In this document: positions 23,785 through 34,613 of the stretch, piece after piece
How positions within the stretch are numbered: the stretch's first letter is position 1
How the letters are laid out: each line of letters opens with the position of its first letter
Source: Gamarada debralockiae
Lineage: Eukaryota > Ascomycota > Leotiomycetes > Helotiales > Hyphodiscaceae
Assembly (NCBI GenBank): GCA_002803225.1
Contig: NXFV01002061.1
Span: forward strand, 1 to 43,716
Length of the DNA: 43,716 bases
Direction: 5' to 3'
Position numbers and translations under genes: made by a program
Notes under the pieces: generated by a model
The model's database searches: none
What the model was told of the DNA's origin: nothing
The model's input: only the letters and a program-made list of their open reading frames with translations

Positions 23785-24196
23785 GTTGGGCAGTTGCTGT
23801 GCTGCGAAGTTGCGTGCAGTGAAGAATGGAGAGCGGCGCTAGAAGGTATTTCAAGGTGAAGTAAAATAGATATGGGAGCAGAAGGAAGAAGCTTGAGAGG
23901 GAAAGCAGCAGGGAGAAGCAAGAAAAGATATGGGAATCACTAAAATACAAGAAATTGGTGGGAAAGTTCAAGCCCCTCCCTGATTTGGAGCTGCCCCACC
24001 ACGGAAACATGCGCGTCTTCCGAGCTTGCAACGCGATAAGGTCTCTGGACCCTGAAAATCGCCAAACATGACATCAGAGGCTTGGGAGACCACCTTTCTG
24101 GCAATGAAGAGGGCGCGAGGAAATAGGAATTTGACATATCCCCCATAAGCGTATTTTTGAGACATTTGATAGCGGATTAAAAGAGTTTGAGCCATG

Positions 24197-24227
<31 letters not shown>

Positions 24228-24811
24228 AATTTAATTTTTTTTATCGTTGAGGGACAACGTGAAACAATTCTCTGCATTCCAAAATCGCGCGGGGCTGGTC
24301 GCTTCAAATGCATTTCTGTGCAACAAGCTCGCCCGGAGAGGAATTTGAAGGGGTTCTTGAAAGGCCAGCTAAAACTCATCGGGAGGCACTTAGTACGATC
24401 GAGAAGATCAAAAGCTCCGCGCGCCCCCTTTCTTACGATCTTCATTATTCTCTTGTCTCCGAAGTATATGAGCTGCGACGACGTGCCAAACGTCCGTACA
24501 ACGTTGTGCAGTTGTTCGGGGAGATGTAAGACAGGGAGTCTTATCTCGTCTCGCCGCTGATTACTCTAAATACTCTCTGAATCCAATGCCCAGAAAGTTT
24601 ATCTTGATATGTACCCTTACTCCAGGAGGTACAACATGAAGCAATGCAACTTTAATCTGTGTTACCCCGCCACAGCTCAACTCAAAATAGTCGTTGGACA
24701 GCCCCATCTGCTGCTGTGTAACATTGGAAACGTGAAAGATGGTATCCATGAAAAGGAAGAATTTCTCGCATATATGATGTTATAATGATCTGAGAGATTC
24801 CACTTCATCCA
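23785..24811. other. Amylase upstream region and spacer
   Basis: The first few hundred bases should hold the amylase promoter and leader, which is pyrimidine-rich on the minus strand. A 28-base A run is reported separately. A 62-codon minus-strand frame at 24561-24749 starts with ATG but has no recognised relatives. Nothing else is supported. Confidence 0.45.
24197..24224. repeat. A28 homopolymer
   Basis: There are 28 consecutive A bases, followed by tttaatttaattttttttat. It could be the poly(A) end of an old retroposed sequence or simple slippage. No retroposed body was recognised to its left, and no target-site duplication was identified. Confidence 0.9.
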
Positions 24812-25021
24812 TTACGAGGGATAAAGAACGTAATTCCCGCGACTGTCAAAACATATCGATATGAAGCTCGCCGTCCTCCTCTTTCCCTCCTTGTCATGGT
24901 TCACGTTATGACAGCCTCTCAAGGCCAAACAACCCATTGCTGCATCATCGCAGAACTCGCGAAGGTGAATTGCGATAGCGCATGTTTCGGAGCAGATTCG
25001 GGGGTCCAACTGCACTCGCAT
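24812..25021 (-). CDS. Possible small six-cysteine protein
   Basis: From the ATG at 25021 the frame encodes 69 residues with six cysteines, spaced as CSETC, then FCDD, GCLA, GCHN and SICF. No signal peptide is visible at this start. A continuation through an intron (gtaatg at the stop codon) into the 24749-24561 frame is conceivable. No family is recognised. Cysteine-rich small proteins in fungi are often secreted effectors, but the missing signal sequence argues against that here. It may be a chance frame. Confidence 0.25.
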   Translation of the reverse strand: MRVQLDPRICSETCAIAIHLREFCDDAAMGCLALRGCHNVNHDKEGKRRTASFISICFDSRGNYVLYPS

Positions 25022-25494
25022 TGTGTGAAGAGAAGTAAGTGTGCGGTGGTTTATGCTGGAGCTTTCTGAAGCTTGAAAAGCGTGAAGTGCCTCGCGAGAA
25101 GGTTTCAATGGGGTATTTGGAGGTCATTGGTGATAGAAATCTGAGTTAATTACTTTGAGGAATTACATGATCATAAAAGTAATAATTGATCGAGTTCATT
25201 GAGTTTGAATCCATTATTTGAAGTGCGACGAATCGCGGTCTCACCCTCCAATTTAAATCTCGTTGCCGTGCCGACCTGCATCAACAAAAGTTCCAACCTG
25301 AAAAGAAACATCTCATCTTCACATGGTCCTATCCCTACAAAAAATACGAACGCGTATGCAATAACAAACTCTAATATATCCACACCCAAATCTTTACCAA
25401 AGTCGACAACAAATCCCAGCGATTCCCGAGCGGGTTGCTGCATGAACCGATTGCCCGTTCTGTTTACTTCCGCGAACGAGCTTGACGAGACAAG
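25022..25494. other. Upstream region of the acidic coiled-coil gene
   Basis: No gene with recognisable content. Position and the following ATG at 25495 suggest the promoter and leader of the downstream gene. The open frames on both strands of 25171-25549 have no family resemblance. Confidence 0.4.
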
Positions 25495-27930
25495 ATGCCG
25501 AAAACTCCACCTCCAGACTTCAATATTCATGTTGATTCTTCTTGTTTAACGGATTCTACGGATTTACAAATGGCGCCAGCTGAGAGAGTTGTTAGTGACC
25601 AGACGGTTGTGCATCATGATTCCTGGAGTGAAGAGATGCCTCCGGTGGTAGAGGACAAAGCGGTGGATGAAGTGGCTGCCGAAGCAGAGAGGGATAACAA
25701 GGAAGAGGGGCATAAGGAGGAACATCATGAAGAGCAACGCGATGAAGAAGAGCCTTCGGAAGACAAAAATACAAGGAACGCAAGAGAACGGCAGATCGAT
25801 CGAATCGAAGCACAAATACAAGCAGCGGCTCGCGCAGTCGTTGCCTCAATCGAGCAAGGCCATTACGGCGGGCCCGAGGATTCGGTATTGAGTTCACAAA
25901 CTGATGAGAGCTACGACCAAGAAGGATCGCAGATAACATACGATGAAGGGACTGAGCTTACATATGGAGATGGAACGGAGCTGACTTACGATGGTACGGA
26001 GACAAGCTACGAGCCTCATTCCGAACACGAGGAGGAAGCTGCTGGGGATTCAAGCTCGCACCATGATGGAGATATCGACGATGACGATGTGTTCAGCCGC
26101 AATTCCGGACACAGTGCACGCAGCAGCTTGAACTCGGTCCATGATCTGTCGTCAGCAGATGAAGTGCAAGGGAAGGAAATCACCTCGCCTACTGTTGGAG
26201 AAGAAACTATCCACTCGTCGCCCGTCCCTGAGGAGCAAGACACCATCTCGAGAATTCCCAGTTCAGCATCGTACACACCGCGCGATGCGACGCCAGTTAC
26301 TCCCTCAAAAGTCCTGTCCCGCCCACCTTTCCGAACTCCTTCATCCGTCCGCGCAATGCAGATGTCTTCCCCAACACCCTCACTATTCTCCTCTCCTAGA
26401 TCCTCCAAACGCCACCCACCGACTGTCTCTCGAATCGGAACACCGACATCCTTTTCCCACTCCCCCTCGAAGAACCGAACGCCAACTCGATTCAAAGTCA
26501 AGAAGGAATACCCCTTGGTGCTTCTCCACGTCACTGTCCTTCCTCTGACCTGGAATTATTCCCATATTATCTCCTCTCCAGAATTACCAGTATCATTACA
26601 GCGCGTGAAAGAGAACTGGCGCCTTCTACAAGAGAAACTAGGTGACACAGTCCTCGAGCGCGGCATCCTCCTTCCCCACCCACAAGACTCATATGAAATC
26701 CTCGAAGAGCGACTCCTTGAAGCTCTCGAACTGCCCGTACGTCCTCGCGCACGGATATTGAAATGCGGACACTACATGGGTCCTGACACACCCACATCTT
26801 CCGACGAAGAAGGCAAGGCATACTTTGAAGATGGAGTAAAGCAGGCTGAGGATAGGAGATGGTGCGATATCTGCGGGCGAGATGTGAGGCTCGAGGGAGT
26901 GGATATGGCAGGTAGAGCAGGCGAGAAGAGATTTCGAATCAAGATCTATGCGAGTAATGGGTTGATGAGAGCCGGTGCTTGGGCGGCATGTTGGAGGGAA
27001 ATGGAGAGGGTTGATGTTGAGATTGAACCATTCGTTGAGAGTGATTTGGCGGTGGAGTTGGAGGAGTTTGCTGCTGTTGTGCCGAAAGATGAGATCCATG
27101 AGGAGGAAGGTGATGGATTTGTTGACGAAGAAATTCTGCCCGAGGGTGAGCACACTCAAGAAGTCGAGAACCATGCCGAACGGGAAGAGCAGATCAGAGC
27201 TCAGCAAGAAGATGAAATGGCGAGGCACCTAATTGAGGAAGATGAGCTGCGACGAAGAGCGGAAGAGGAGGAGGCCATGCGCCGAAAATTTCTGGATGAG
27301 GAACGAATGCGAGAAGTATACGGACACGATGCTCCTACTAGAGAGCTGCCACGACCTAGACCATCGAGGAGGCCGTCTTCCGGGTCAACACTTGATGACG
27401 ATTCGCTGCCAGACCTCTTGCTCAAGGCTTTCAAGGTCGCGATGAGGGACAAGAAGAATGTGATTATTTGCGTGCTGAGTGTCATCGTTCTGCTACTGGC
27501 ATTGAGGCCAGGGGCTAGTGCGCCAAAACATTCGCCGGTAATCATGACGGACTCTTCACCAGCAAGGGAGGTTGTGATGAAGGCCGAGAGAGTGCCGATT
27601 CGAGAGCCGGTGGAGAGCGTAGCCGAGATTCCTGCGACGGTGCAAGAGGCACCGAAGGACATTCGGTGCGATGCGCTGAATGTCGAGAAGGCGGACAGCT
27701 TCGTGGCCGAAGAAACGGTGGAGACAGTCGCCCATGCCGCTGAGAAAGAGGTGCCAGTGGTCGAGACCCCTCTAAAAGAGGCAACCATCATCGAAACTCC
27801 ACTACCAGAGGCTGGCGCAAAGGACCTCCATCCATCGCATGACACACCATCTGCCAAGCTGCCACTTGAAGCAGCTGTCCTCGACTCCACCGAAAGCGTG
27901 GAGATGCACAACGATATACCCGAAATTTGA
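25495..27930 (+). CDS. Acidic coiled-coil protein with one C-terminal membrane segment
   Basis: A single exon of 811 residues starts at the ATG MPKTPPPDFNIHV. In order it has an acidic, low-complexity N-terminal third with a small internal repeat (ELTYGDGTELTYDGTETSYE near 158-177), a Ser/Pro-rich basic stretch near 260-340, and a conserved-looking folded part near 340-520 (EYPLVLLHVTVLPL onward). The folded part contains a possible metal site, CGHYM followed by CDICGRD. A charged coiled coil lies near 553-607, followed by a hydrophobic segment near 653-670 (NVIICVLSVIVLLLAL) and an acidic tail. The layout suggests a tail-anchored-like protein of the ER or nuclear envelope with its long N-terminus in the cytosol. 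Similar Pezizomycotina proteins are, as I recall, often auto-labelled pathway-specific nitrogen regulator; nothing here shows a DNA-binding domain, so I do not adopt that name. Confidence 0.85.
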   Translation: MPKTPPPDFNIHVDSSCLTDSTDLQMAPAERVVSDQTVVHHDSWSEEMPPVVEDKAVDEVAAEAERDNKEEGHKEEHHEEQRDEEEPSEDKNTRNARERQIDRIEAQIQAAARAVVASIEQGHYGGPEDSVLSSQTDESYDQEGSQITYDEGTELTYGDGTELTYDGTETSYEPHSEHEEEAAGDSSSHHDGDIDDDDVFSRNSGHSARSSLNSVHDLSSADEVQGKEITSPTVGEETIHSSPVPEEQDTISRIPSSASYTPRDATPVTPSKVLSRPPFRTPSSVRAMQMSSPTPSLFSSPRSSKRHPPTVSRIGTPTSFSHSPSKNRTPTRFKVKKEYPLVLLHVTVLPLTWNYSHIISSPELPVSLQRVKENWRLLQEKLGDTVLERGILLPHPQDSYEILEERLLEALELPVRPRARILKCGHYMGPDTPTSSDEEGKAYFEDGVKQAEDRRWCDICGRDVRLEGVDMAGRAGEKRFRIKIYASNGLMRAGAWAACWREMERVDVEIEPFVESDLAVELEEFAAVVPKDEIHEEEGDGFVDEEILPEGEHTQEVENHAEREEQIRAQQEDEMARHLIEEDELRRRAEEEEAMRRKFLDEERMREVYGHDAPTRELPRPRPSRRPSSGSTLDDDSLPDLLLKAFKVAMRDKKNVIICVLSVIVLLLALRPGASAPKHSPVIMTDSSPAREVVMKAERVPIREPVESVAEIPATVQEAPKDIRCDALNVEKADSFVAEETVETVAHAAEKEVPVVETPLKEATIIETPLPEAGAKDLHPSHDTPSAKLPLEAAVLDSTESVEMHNDIPEI

Positions 27931-28651
27931 AAGAAGGATAATGATGAAGGACAACAATGCCTGTGAAAGAATTTACTTGTTGGGAGAATTTTGTAAAGAT
28001 GGATGAACGAGTGTTGTAGTTCTTGCGAAATTTGCGAGCGAGCTAGCGCCTTGTTTTCTTTATTTACGTCCTTGGTTGTGAGAGGAATGTAGTTAGCCAT
28101 TGTGAAAATGGGGGCGCTCTTATGAATATCATGAACACTTTTAATTCATTCATGGCTGCACAATAGTGATGATCATTCCTTCCATTGAAAGTCATGATTT
28201 AATTTCCACATTATGAAGTGCCCAAAATACGAAGTCAAATGAGATAAAGGTTCCGTGAGGCTCGAAGGGGTTCGGCTATGGTGATCGACGGAAATATTTG
28301 TGGTGGGGGGCAAGCGACCTGATTACCTCTTGAGAGTTAGCGAGAGCATTCTGATATTGGGAGGACGTTCAAGGGTAGGAAATAACGAAGCAGATTGACT
28401 CTCGGGCAATATGGAAAATAGATGGGGATGGATGGGATTAATGGGATATATCACGTGATGGATATAGTTTTGGACGCCATTGGTTCCCCCAATTAGGGGC
28501 AACCAAATATACTCATTTGCAGGGGGTGAGAATTTAAAAAGCACAACCGACTCACCAGCAACTTCACTCCATCAAAACAATCACTCCAACATCACCTCCT
28601 CATCGCACTGCTTTCCATAAAACTACAATAATTAAATCAGTCATCATCAAC
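27931..28651. other. Gene-free stretch
   Basis: This holds presumed 3' sequence of the acidic coiled-coil gene and of the weak candidate to the right. A CACGTG sits in atcacgtgatgg near 28450. A pyrimidine-rich segment at 28550-28640 resembles a fungal 5' leader but leads into no convincing plus-strand gene. Confidence 0.45.
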
Positions 28652-29102
28652 TCAAACCTCGAAATAAATAAAGTTATTTATTAATTCATGCGCAGGTGCA
28701 GCACTCACAGGATCACTGGGTTTTGGTTGCGGTCGTGGTTGACCATCCCCTCCCTGAGTCGAGGTGGAAGGTTGAGGAGACATCGCGAATAGCGCCAAAA
28801 TTTCCGGAAATGATCGCGACGAGTGGTACATGTATTCCTTAGGCGAGGAACACCAAATTATTGCTTTGGGGTTTTGTTGCAGCGGCGACTATAAGTGATT
28901 ACGCTTTGGGCATCTGAATGATGTTCATTATTCATACCTGTGTATTCTTCTTCCACGTCTTCTTCGCAGCTTCAATTATCGTGTTTGTAAATGTCGCTAG
29001 GACGACTGTGTCAACTGTGATGGTGGAGGAAGAAGAAAATGCGTTGTCGTGGTGGGCGAAGGACGAGTTCTTATACCTAACCAGCTCGTCCCGCCGCTCC
29101 AT
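28652..29102 (-). CDS. Hypothetical two-exon small protein
   Basis: Exon 1 runs 29102-28938 from an ATG (MERRDELVRYKNSSFAHHDN) and exon 2 runs 28888-28652. The 49-base intron (gtatga to tatag) is phase 0 and lets both frames stay open, giving about 132 residues. Exon 1 continues with a Ser/Thr and Val-rich segment and a Lys-rich end (AAKKTWKKNTQ). Exon 2 is Pro/Gln/Ser-rich. The frame is also open upstream of the ATG back to 29294, so a further exon is possible. No family is recognised. Support is the coherent splice phase and coding-like composition only. Confidence 0.35.
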
Positions 29103-29289
29103 GGACGCTTCACCATGCGGATTTCTAACCTGTCCAGTCAGAACTGGAGCTCCTAGATCCCATGGATAGTTCCAATCGGAAATCAAGGATTCAATTGCTT
29201 CTTTTGGGGAGTTCGGCGTGGAATCGTGGTGTGAGAGGGGGGTTCGGGCTCGGGCAGTCGCAGCATAGATTTTCGCTATGGCAGGGCCT

Positions 29290-29299
29290 CTATTTTATA
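29290..29299 (-). promoter_or_regulatory. TATA box candidate
   Basis: On the minus strand the sequence reads tataaaatag, a close match to the eukaryotic TATA element, about 190 bases before the ATG of the hypothetical gene at 28652-29102. Its link to that gene is inferred from orientation and distance. Confidence 0.3.
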
Positions 29300-31782
29300 C
29301 AGAAATATCATCACAGCACCCATCTAGAAGCACAAAGCTGGGCTGCCAGAAAATCTGTGCCTGACTATGGAGGTTGCAGTTTCCCGTGGGCAAACATGGA
29401 AATGAGGTCCGTTAGAAAATCTGCCAAGCCACAAAGGGCTCCCTCGTACCCTTCTTCAAGTAGTGCCTCAAATTGGGCGACGGAATCTTTCCGCGAGCCC
29501 TCTCTATTGAAATAAAGCGTACTCATGCAACAGATACATCCTGGCAACGAAAGCGAATCTGAAAGGTGTGTAGTGGATGCCAATTATTAAAACAGTGAAG
29601 CATTGAGAATTATACGAGAAGAACGACGAAGAAGTCATGCAGTCATGAAATAGGCATTCGATGTCGATCCAATTGTTATGTTTCGAGGCTGTTCAAGAAG
29701 GCGGTTCCTATGAGAGTTTGACACTCAAATGATTGTTCACCTCGTTTATGCCCAACTTTGGAGCGTTGTACCATCCAACATGAAAGTTTCTGGTCATATT
29801 TGAACTGACAATTAGCCAGTGGCTATGTTACTTAATAGAAATTTCTCCCTAAAATCATCTTTATATTCTGATACTGAGGCAGACTACGGGAGGAAAGGCT
29901 ACAACATGAAAGTCGTTGAGTGAAGCCCTTGTCACGTGATACGATTGGAAATGTCATGTTGCCTTCCTTCTATAGCTGACCTTGGGAGACTGTTCAATAT
30001 TTCAGTTATTCATTGTTCAATTGTGAAAGGTAAGTGTCGGCAGCCTTCAAGTCTTCATTCAGGTCGATGCTAGTTGCCTCAAATGGTAGTGTCACATGAT
30101 TTGACTTGTTACACCAAGGAGCTTTGCTGGAAAGGTTCAACACAATCATTTCCATTTCATTTATGATGAAGATATAACGCAACCTAATGCCTTTCCAAAT
30201 CATTCAAGCCAGTCCCAAGTCAACTGTAAGTGCGAAAGCCGAGAATCCGATGATAAAACGCGAAGTCTAGCACGCTACCAGCACTGTAAGCTATCAATTC
30301 AGGCTCCAGAATAAGACAAGGACAGGAAATATGGGGCCAGAAATCCAAAATGTTTAAGCGAAGTCCCCTCCAATGAAAATACGTGGCGACTCACAAACAC
30401 CCTTTGCAACATAATCTTCGCAAAACCATCGCGACGATTTCATTCATCACATCTCTTGCCATAAAGCTGTTTTGCTATCAGTGGTGATCATTTCTTTTGA
30501 ACTTGAACTGTTTGTGTCGGAATTACAATTGTTAGAAAATTGCGCACTCACCGGGGTTGCGGAGAAGTAGTCGAGCCAGTGCTCTCCTGCTCAGACCCAA
30601 AGTTGAACATCGTTCGATACTCCGATATTGCAATAGTTTGCGGTGGATAATATATGTTGCTACCTTATTGAGTGGAATTGATAAGACGGATTAGAGGTGG
30701 CGCAATTGAAAGTCGTGCAGAGTGAAGGAAGGATGGATCGAGTACGAAGAGCTCCTGCAGCGTGGGGGAGGACAGCCAACTTCATAGCTTTCATTGAGCT
30801 CCAATTGCTCACCGATAGCTCCTTTGAGATTCAGGATGTCGCAATTGGAGTCCAATAATGATTGGGAACGTTCGATGTTGTGGAAAAACGTTATACATTT
30901 GGGCCCGCAAAACCCGGGGGATGCAAGCCTCTTACACGAACTTCCATACCTGCAATCTGCATTCATTCTGAGAAGAGTGTAGTCCAATGTTAGAGATCTG
31001 GAAGGGGTTTGTATGGGATTTCCATGATTCTTCTACCTGGAAGTTATCCAGAGCCTATTTATACTGGAAATGGAACCAGACTAGTTGTACTTGACGTGAT
31101 CTTTAGTCAATAGAATAGCTTGGACTCGGCTGAGAAGGCTTTCTATGGCCTTGTTACTCGGGAAAATTTCGATGCATGAAATTTTATACAGAGTGGGGTA
31201 TAAAGCATCAATTTCCAATGAAAATTCCCTGGTTCCAGGGAACCAGGCTGGAATGGAATCAGAGTTGTGTACTGATCTCAGGAAGTTATCCAGACAAGGT
31301 GTCTAGAGTGGATTGGAATTCCAGATCTCCAATACTGGTATAGTCCTTGTATGATGCTTATGAGGCTGTCGTGTTGAAATCCGACGGAATCATAGTGAAT
31401 AGGCTACCACCCTCAAACATGTCGATTTTCACTCTCCGTCTTTTGAATCCAATGTTAGGTTTATTTACCACTACCACAGGGAATCTCAGAAACTCAGATC
31501 TGCCTTCAGATTTGATACATCTTGTGAACTGGTTAAGATGACTTGGGTGTTGATGCATTCATCGTCATATTATGTAGTGGCGAATTGATTTCGAATTTTC
31601 ATGCGAGTGGTGAAAGAGACGAAAGTGCGCAACGCGCTTAGTCTCTTCAAATTTAGATTCTTATGATAGTCCCAATCTTCTGGAATTTAGCTCTGGTTTC
31701 AGATTCCAGTTATCTTGTAAAGTGGTTAAGATAGCTAGGGGTGTTCCAATTAAAATATCGTCAAAACTCGGTTACTATTTTA
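29300..31782. other. Gene-poor stretch with degraded repeats
   Basis: No gene is supported. Minus-strand frames at 29365-29526 (53 codons from its ATG), 30006-30203 (65 codons) and 30691-30966 (91 codons, seven cysteines, MNADCRYGSSCKRLASPGFC) are open but unrecognised. Between 31000 and 31750 short segments recur in degenerate form: ggaagttatccaga at 31039 and 31281, and a related block at 31520-31551 and 31713-31745 containing tggttaagat. A near-palindrome cctggttccagggaaccagg lies at about 31228-31247. This looks like decayed transposon DNA. Confidence 0.4.
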
Positions 31783-31985
31783 CAACACTTGGGTCTGACG
31801 ATTGACACAGAATTGAACTGGAAACGGCACATTCAAGAAATAAAAAGCAAGGCCCTAAGGCGACGGCCGCGCTTGCGAGCCTTGCTGGGTCGATATGGGA
31901 AGCACGCCTAAAGGACATGCGGCGAATCTACTAAGCGACGATTGTACCGATGATCACATACGGTTGTTTTCAGCATAGTCAAACA
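31783..31985 (+). mobile_element. Relic of a LINE (Tad-like) reverse transcriptase ORF
   Basis: In one frame the DNA reads HLGLTIDTELNWKRHIQEIK. After a frame change near 31855 it continues ALASLAGSIWEARLKDMRRI, a stop, then ATIVPMITYGC. This order (HLGxxID, W..HI, a Lys/Ala-rich helix, ALxxLxGS, the tyrosine-rich segment) matches the region just after the reverse transcriptase core of fungal non-LTR elements. The fragment carries a frameshift and a stop, so it is dead. Only about 200 bases of a multi-kilobase element are recognisable. Confidence 0.75.
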
Positions 31986-33640
31986 CCACAGGTAGAGGAC
32001 GCAGATACACAGGGTAGACCATAGACATCCTCAACGGCCTCCCAGACTCAAACTGATCGGTACGGCTGAGAAAAAGCAAGGATTCGTGTAGCATAGGAGG
32101 ACACCGCATAAATCACTGAATCGGGCCCAATAAATCTATTCGAAAAATATTCTTTTGGGCTGCATGCCTGGCTTGATAATAGTTAGGCGACTGTGTGTTT
32201 GAGATATGACTGTTGCTTTGGATTAAACGCGGTGCGACGGTGGCGATGTTCTATCGAGTTTGTATTATCTTTTAGCGAATGTCACATGGCTTTATTTGAT
32301 TCACGTGATAAACATGTGACTTGATATTTACTTACGAAGGTAGGGATTCACTTAATGCGTTAACACATAGGGACCGAGCGAATTAGCGCGCCCTTCAGAT
32401 ATATTAGGTTGTGTATATTCGTAGAACCTCTCTTCTTTTCTCCTTATCTTAGTATCTCTGTACTGTACAATACAGCACCTTCTGCACAGCGCCCCCTTTG
32501 TGAGACTCCTTTATGTAAAGCTGTCACACAGATAGAGCAGGGAAAATTCCTTTTTCAGTCAACGAATTTTAAAGGTAAGATCTAACAAGCTAATGCTAAG
32601 GATCCTAAGGGAGGCTGTTGTTGTTGCCATTAAGCTCCTTCGCCTCCTTCCAGTTGTTGAGACTCAACGATAGATCCTTGTTAGAGTAGAGTTCCAGCGG
32701 ATTTTCGTATTCACATTGGGCGGTCTCTCTACACTCCCAAAATAGTTTGGCGTCACAAAAGTGAAAGGACTCGAGGCGATAATAAATGCTCTTGGAACAC
32801 CTACACTCGATTGAGGAGTGGGAAATCTATTTGATCTTCATTGGTCTGGTTGTAAGTACGTGCATAGTGTAGTATATAGCGTACGTAAACGGAATAAGGT
32901 CCCTGTTTATCGTTACCATGCTAATGTAGCCTTTTCGCTTGGCATAACAGAGGGGCGGCTATAAAACAGCCTTTGACCTTATCTCTTGCGCCTGAAGCTA
33001 CAATAGTTAAAGTTGAATTGGAATAGATTGAAGCCATGTTACCTGACTCCTTTTGCCAATCCGTCTCGTCATCTTTGAATAATGAAAAGCGAGTCTATCT
33101 ATAGATATCTCAATTCTAATTTGCGACAGACAACTACAGAGTCCTAGAAGGTCTTATGAAGTTCTGAGAACTGAATCGCTCTCTTCTACAACTCAAATAT
33201 TTCTTTCATTGGTCTAAATGGAACCCCGGCAGTGACTCAGGGTGGCGTATGTTCCAGTCTCGCCGTGTGATACGTGGAGATGTATGTCGTCAGTCTCGGA
33301 GGCAGAAATTCCAAGATCAGGAATCCTTGTAGGAAGAGGGGTGAGCGCTTCAATGGCACATGCTTTGCGAAGGGCGCGAGCCTTAGCACGTCTCAGGACA
33401 TATGCTCATGTCCTAGCTAACGGTTTCTAATGGGAGAGCTTGAAAGGAATGAAAACTCTATTCTATTAAAGATTTGCAATGCGTAAAGAGGTTTTAATTG
33501 ATAGGGGGCGTTGTAATGTGACGCGGAGCGTGTCATAGTGGGGCTCGGCTAGGTGTACGCAGACTAATGCCGCATGCTCTCACAAAAGGGAGCAGAGCTC
33601 CAAGTAGTGGGCAGAGATCGAGTTTTTGCGCGACGGCATT
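31986..33640. other. Gene-free stretch, probably transposon remnants
   Basis: No gene is recognised. The part at 32280-32340 has cacgtgataaacatgtgac, a palindrome-like pair of E-box motifs. The part at 32440-32540 (cttatcttagtatctctgtactgtacaatacagc) resembles the R/U5 side of fungal LTRs, but no second LTR or primer-binding site was found. Confidence 0.4.
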
Positions 33641-33643
33641 GAG

Positions 33644-33711
33644 GAGCTGAGAAGAGACAGAGAGCTGAGAAGAGACAGAGAGCTGAGAAGAGACAGAGAG
33701 CTGAGAAGAGA
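33644..33711. repeat. 18-base tandem repeat, nearly four copies
   Basis: Copies of gagctgagaagagacaga start at 33644, 33662 and 33680, with a partial fourth at 33698. The length is a multiple of three, so the frame is kept; on the minus strand it extends the decayed gene described next with a repeated six-residue unit. Confidence 0.9.
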
Positions 33712-33734
33712 AAAGAAGCCTTGCGAGCAGAAAT

Positions 33735-33992
33735 CTATGCCACATCCTCTGGCGGATATGTGTTTGTGCCGACCAATGCAACTTCCCACGATGGAACACC
33801 ATACTTGCTCTCTTCTTTGAACAACGAAATCTCAACAGCCCAATCCGCCAGCTCCCTAGTGGCCTCAGGTCCTCATATGTTCCAAATGGCAACTCCATCC
33901 TCCATGTCTTCAATTTTATCGACTGCCAGGAAGCTCTCAGTTCTTCTGCTCCGCCATTCAGTGCTGCTCGACCTATGGTGATACGGAGAAGC
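33735..33992 (-). pseudogene. Decayed gene fragment with C-to-T type stop codons
   Basis: One minus-strand frame reads as coherent protein over about 85 codons: FLAVDKIEDMEDGVAIWNI, a TGA at 33873-33875, then GPEATRELADWAVEISLFKE, and further on VPSWEVALVGTNTYPPEDVA ending at a TAG (33735-33737). Beyond the TAG the same frame stays open into the 18-base repeat. Both stops could come from single C-to-T changes (CGA to TGA, CAG to TAG), the kind RIP or cytosine deamination makes. A longer open frame on the same strand (33533-34030) in another phase looks less protein-like. Family unknown. Confidence 0.45.
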
Positions 33993-34613
33993 TCTGCCTT
34001 CAGCCTAGAATTTAATAGGCATATTATCATAGCTGGGCGAAGTAAAATTATGGAGGTTCAAGAGGCGGCAGGAAAGTTGGATGAGGAAGGGCAATGGACT
34101 GGTGGAGCTGCTTCACATGTACACGCCGATCTGCGGCCAAACCTCTGTGGGCATAAATGTTTACAAGGGACAAGGCTCTAGTCTTTTTTTCGTTTGCGTC
34201 GGCCGTAGCACCTGAGTAAATTGCAGCGTATGGTCGAAAGCTCGATATAATTGCTGGCTCTTGACATCGTCAATTCTCACCACATGGGCAGAGTAAAGAG
34301 TCTCCACCAACGGATGGAAGTTTAAAGAAATCGCCACATGCAAGGTGTCCAGGCCCCTGCACTGCTGTTGAGAAGCCCCCGGAAACAGAGCCCGTACACG
34401 GTCGCCAATCAAAGAAAGAGTTCTATGCTATGGAAGAAATGACTTGATCAAAGGTGCATGAAATTGATTTTTAATACATTAACAACGAACGTACGTTTAT
34501 GTTGCGAAGCCAAGATCGAAAACGGAACATGATGAAAAGGGCTAACTCCTTCGCTCTGGTTCCTTTCAAAGAACTTTAAATAGTATAAAGTTCAGACTAC
34601 AACCCTGTCCGAC
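33993..34613. other. Spacer after the permease gene
   Basis: This contains the presumed 3' untranslated region of the minus-strand permease at its right side. No gene or repeat recognised. Confidence 0.5.

Noticed and set aside
27201..28100. Minus-strand 299-codon Ser/Ala-rich frame
   Set aside because: It mirrors the Glu/Arg-rich coiled-coil coding strand; composition is typical of an antisense shadow.
29365..29583. First exon of the hypothetical 28652-29102 gene
   Set aside because: It begins with TTG, ends in a stop, and no convincing donor links it to the downstream frame.
32440..32560. Solo LTR
   Set aside because: The TATCTTAGTATCTCTGTACTG-like run is suggestive, but no partner LTR, target duplication or primer-binding site could be found.
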